Of a stretch of DNA of 6,204 bases, positions 5,316 through 6,204 are shown piece by piece. The notes below the pieces were generated by a model, which worked only from the letters and a program-made list of their open reading frames with translations, was not told the origin of the DNA and searched no databases. The DNA is from Candidatus Thorarchaeota archaeon. Its GTDB lineage: Archaea > Asgardarchaeota > Thorarchaeia > Thorarchaeales > Thorarchaeaceae. Every line of letters begins with the position of its first letter. Position 1 is the stretch's first letter. The stretch is from contig DAOWNS010000113.1 of the NCBI GenBank assembly GCA_030642465.1, forward strand, positions 1-6,204. Direction: 5' to 3'. The position numbers and the translations under genes were made by a program.

Positions 5316-5346
5316 AAATCCTACAGAATGTCAGCAAATCCCACAG
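5316..5346 (+). repeat. Direct repeat AAATCCYACAG with a 20-bp period upstream of a promoter
   Basis: AAATCCTACAG (5316-5326) and AAATCCCACAG (5336-5346) match at 10 of 11 bases and are exactly 20 bases apart, about two helical turns. The second copy ends 8 bases before the BRE-like element at 5355. Same-face spacing just upstream of a promoter fits an activator site, but this is inference from two copies. Confidence 0.45.
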
Positions 5347-5354
5347 CAGATAAT

Positions 5355-5372
5355 CAGAAAGGTATTTATCAC
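5355..5372 (+). promoter_or_regulatory. BRE/TATA-like promoter of the exported protein gene
   Basis: CAGAAAGG (5355-5362) followed by TATTTATCAC (5363-5372) is a good archaeal BRE plus TATA box. It repeats the layout at 2954-2971 (14 of 18 bases the same). Transcription should start near 5390, leaving a leader of about 25 bases that contains GGTGAG (5400-5405) as the ribosome site, 9 bases before the ATG. Confidence 0.7.
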
Positions 5373-5414
5373 CCCTCGATAGGCACAGCCGTACATATCG
5401 GTGAGTGTTCCATA

Positions 5415-6204
5415 ATGGTTACAATTGGAAGTCAAGGTAAACTCATTGCAGCCCTTGTTGGTGTTTTAATTCTTGCAGGGGCTTCAATAGGGGCGATTGT
5501 GCTGATGCAGCAGCCCTCAGCGGGTCCATCAATTGACGTAATCAAAAAGGATAGCACGCAACAAGCAATCGCATTTTCTCAAATATTGTCCATGGAGTCA
5601 GTTGAATCTTACGGGGCTTACGAGAACTCCTACGGCAATCCCCGCGGCAATGGAACCTACAAGGGAGTTAAAGTATCAGACCTCGTAGATCTAGCTGGCG
5701 GTATGGAGAGTACAGACCTGATTGTTGTCAATGCCTCAGATGGGTACAGTGTCACTTTTCCGTACTCTAAAGTTTACCCATCTTTGAGCACACAAGATCT
5801 CCAAGGAGATATGATACTGGCGTACTCGTACAATGGGACCATAACACCGGAATGGGAGTTGGGATTCAGAATCATCTTTCTCACAGAAGACGAATACTAT
5901 TCAAACGCGGATGCTGAAGCTACAACACCAGAAGATTACTTCCCAGGTGCGGCAGGGCCACAGTGTGTATCTAACGTTGTAACGATTCAAGTAGTTGAAA
6001 GGGTGCCGGATGAATTCGCGCTGACTATTGTAGTTGGCGGAACAACTGTAGGCTATACTATGACTGAGATTCTTGCTTTCTCGTCAATCACCGGAGAAGG
6101 GGGATACAAGAATCGACACGGCACCATCACTGGACCAAACAACTACACCGGTGTAGCAATCCACAACCTGCTAAGATGGGTAAGTGATCTGCCTGAGTCC
6201 TACG
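5415..6204 (+). CDS. Membrane-anchored extracytoplasmic repeat protein, molybdopterin-binding (SUOX-like) domain family, cut by the window edge
   Basis: The frame is open for 263 codons to the window edge. Residues 10-31 are a continuous hydrophobic segment preceded by Lys9, so the protein is probably an N-terminally anchored membrane protein with the rest outside the cell; no lipobox cysteine is seen. Two related units follow. Unit 1 (about 40-195) holds IAFSQILSMESVESYGAY (52-69), TYKGVKVSDLVDLAGG (81-96) and VVNASDGYSVTF (104-115), and ends in SNVVTIQVV. Unit 2 begins about 203 with TMTEILAFSSITGEGGYKN (215-233) and NYTGVAIHNLLRWVSDLPES (243-262). The order L-x-S/G-GY, then T/Y-x-G-V-x-V-x-x-LL, then A-x-DGY resembles proteins annotated as sulfite-oxidase-like molybdopterin-binding domains in archaea. 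Whether cofactor is bound is doubtful; a binding or cell-surface role is possible. The ATG is the only plausible start, with GGTGAG upstream. Confidence 0.75.
   Translation, partial: MVTIGSQGKLIAALVGVLILAGASIGAIVLMQQPSAGPSIDVIKKDSTQQAIAFSQILSMESVESYGAYENSYGNPRGNGTYKGVKVSDLVDLAGGMESTDLIVVNASDGYSVTFPYSKVYPSLSTQDLQGDMILAYSYNGTITPEWELGFRIIFLTEDEYYSNADAEATTPEDYFPGAAGPQCVSNVVTIQVVERVPDEFALTIVVGGTTVGYTMTEILAFSSITGEGGYKNRHGTITGPNNYTGVAIHNLLRWVSDLPESY

Noticed and set aside
5401..5417. GTG at 5401 as the start of the exported protein
   Set aside because: It is out of frame and meets a TAA after four codons; it is part of the GGTGAG ribosome site.
1..6204. Mobile element, CRISPR array, tRNA/rRNA gene or a new multi-gene system
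   Set aside because: No transposase, integrase, terminal inverted repeats, spaced repeats, or tRNA-like folds were seen, and all main genes belong to known housekeeping or metabolic families.

Overview
The window looks like ordinary chromosomal sequence from an archaeon. Most genes are preceded by a Shine-Dalgarno sequence of the GGTG(A) type. Two genes carry a BRE/TATA-like promoter (CAGAAAGG followed by an AT-rich box) at almost the same distance from their start. The proteins also resemble archaeal families: an Archaeoglobus Sir2-Af1-like sirtuin and an archaeal XRE-type regulator of the COG2522 kind. Moderate base composition and gene content would fit an Asgard (for example Thorarchaeota-like) or euryarchaeal genome, but the lineage is a low-confidence inference.

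Left part, minus strand, transcribed right to left: a class III-like sirtuin (sir2), an extended SDR NAD(P)-dependent epimerase/reductase, and the N-terminal 140 residues of an LctP (L-lactate permease) family transporter that runs off the left edge. The last two are separated by one base and are surely co-transcribed. The 86-base gap between the sirtuin and the SDR gene leaves room for an extra promoter.

Centre: a divergent intergenic region holds a cluster of GTGAA/TTCAC half-sites, then a plus-strand gene for a small HTH regulator with a Cys/His-rich tail. A stem-loop plus T-run follows it, then a crotonase-fold gene with its own promoter. The crotonase keeps only one of the two catalytic glutamates of enoyl-CoA hydratases, so an isomerase or another crotonase reaction is possible.

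Right part, plus strand: carbamate kinase followed 52 bases later by RidA, with a perfect 7-bp GAAA-tetraloop hairpin in the gap. The pair suggests nitrogen metabolism around ammonia/carbamate. After a short intergenic region with a 20-bp-period direct repeat and a clear promoter comes the start of a membrane-anchored extracytoplasmic protein built of repeated domains resembling the sulfite-oxidase/molybdopterin-binding fold. It is cut by the right edge.

No mobile element, CRISPR array, RNA gene or obvious defence or novel multi-gene system was seen. The most useful observations are the start-codon geometry shared by four genes, the altered crotonase active site, the operator-like half-sites, the GNRA hairpin and the direct repeat upstream of the exported-protein promoter. 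No stretch longer than 300 bases lacks a gene.
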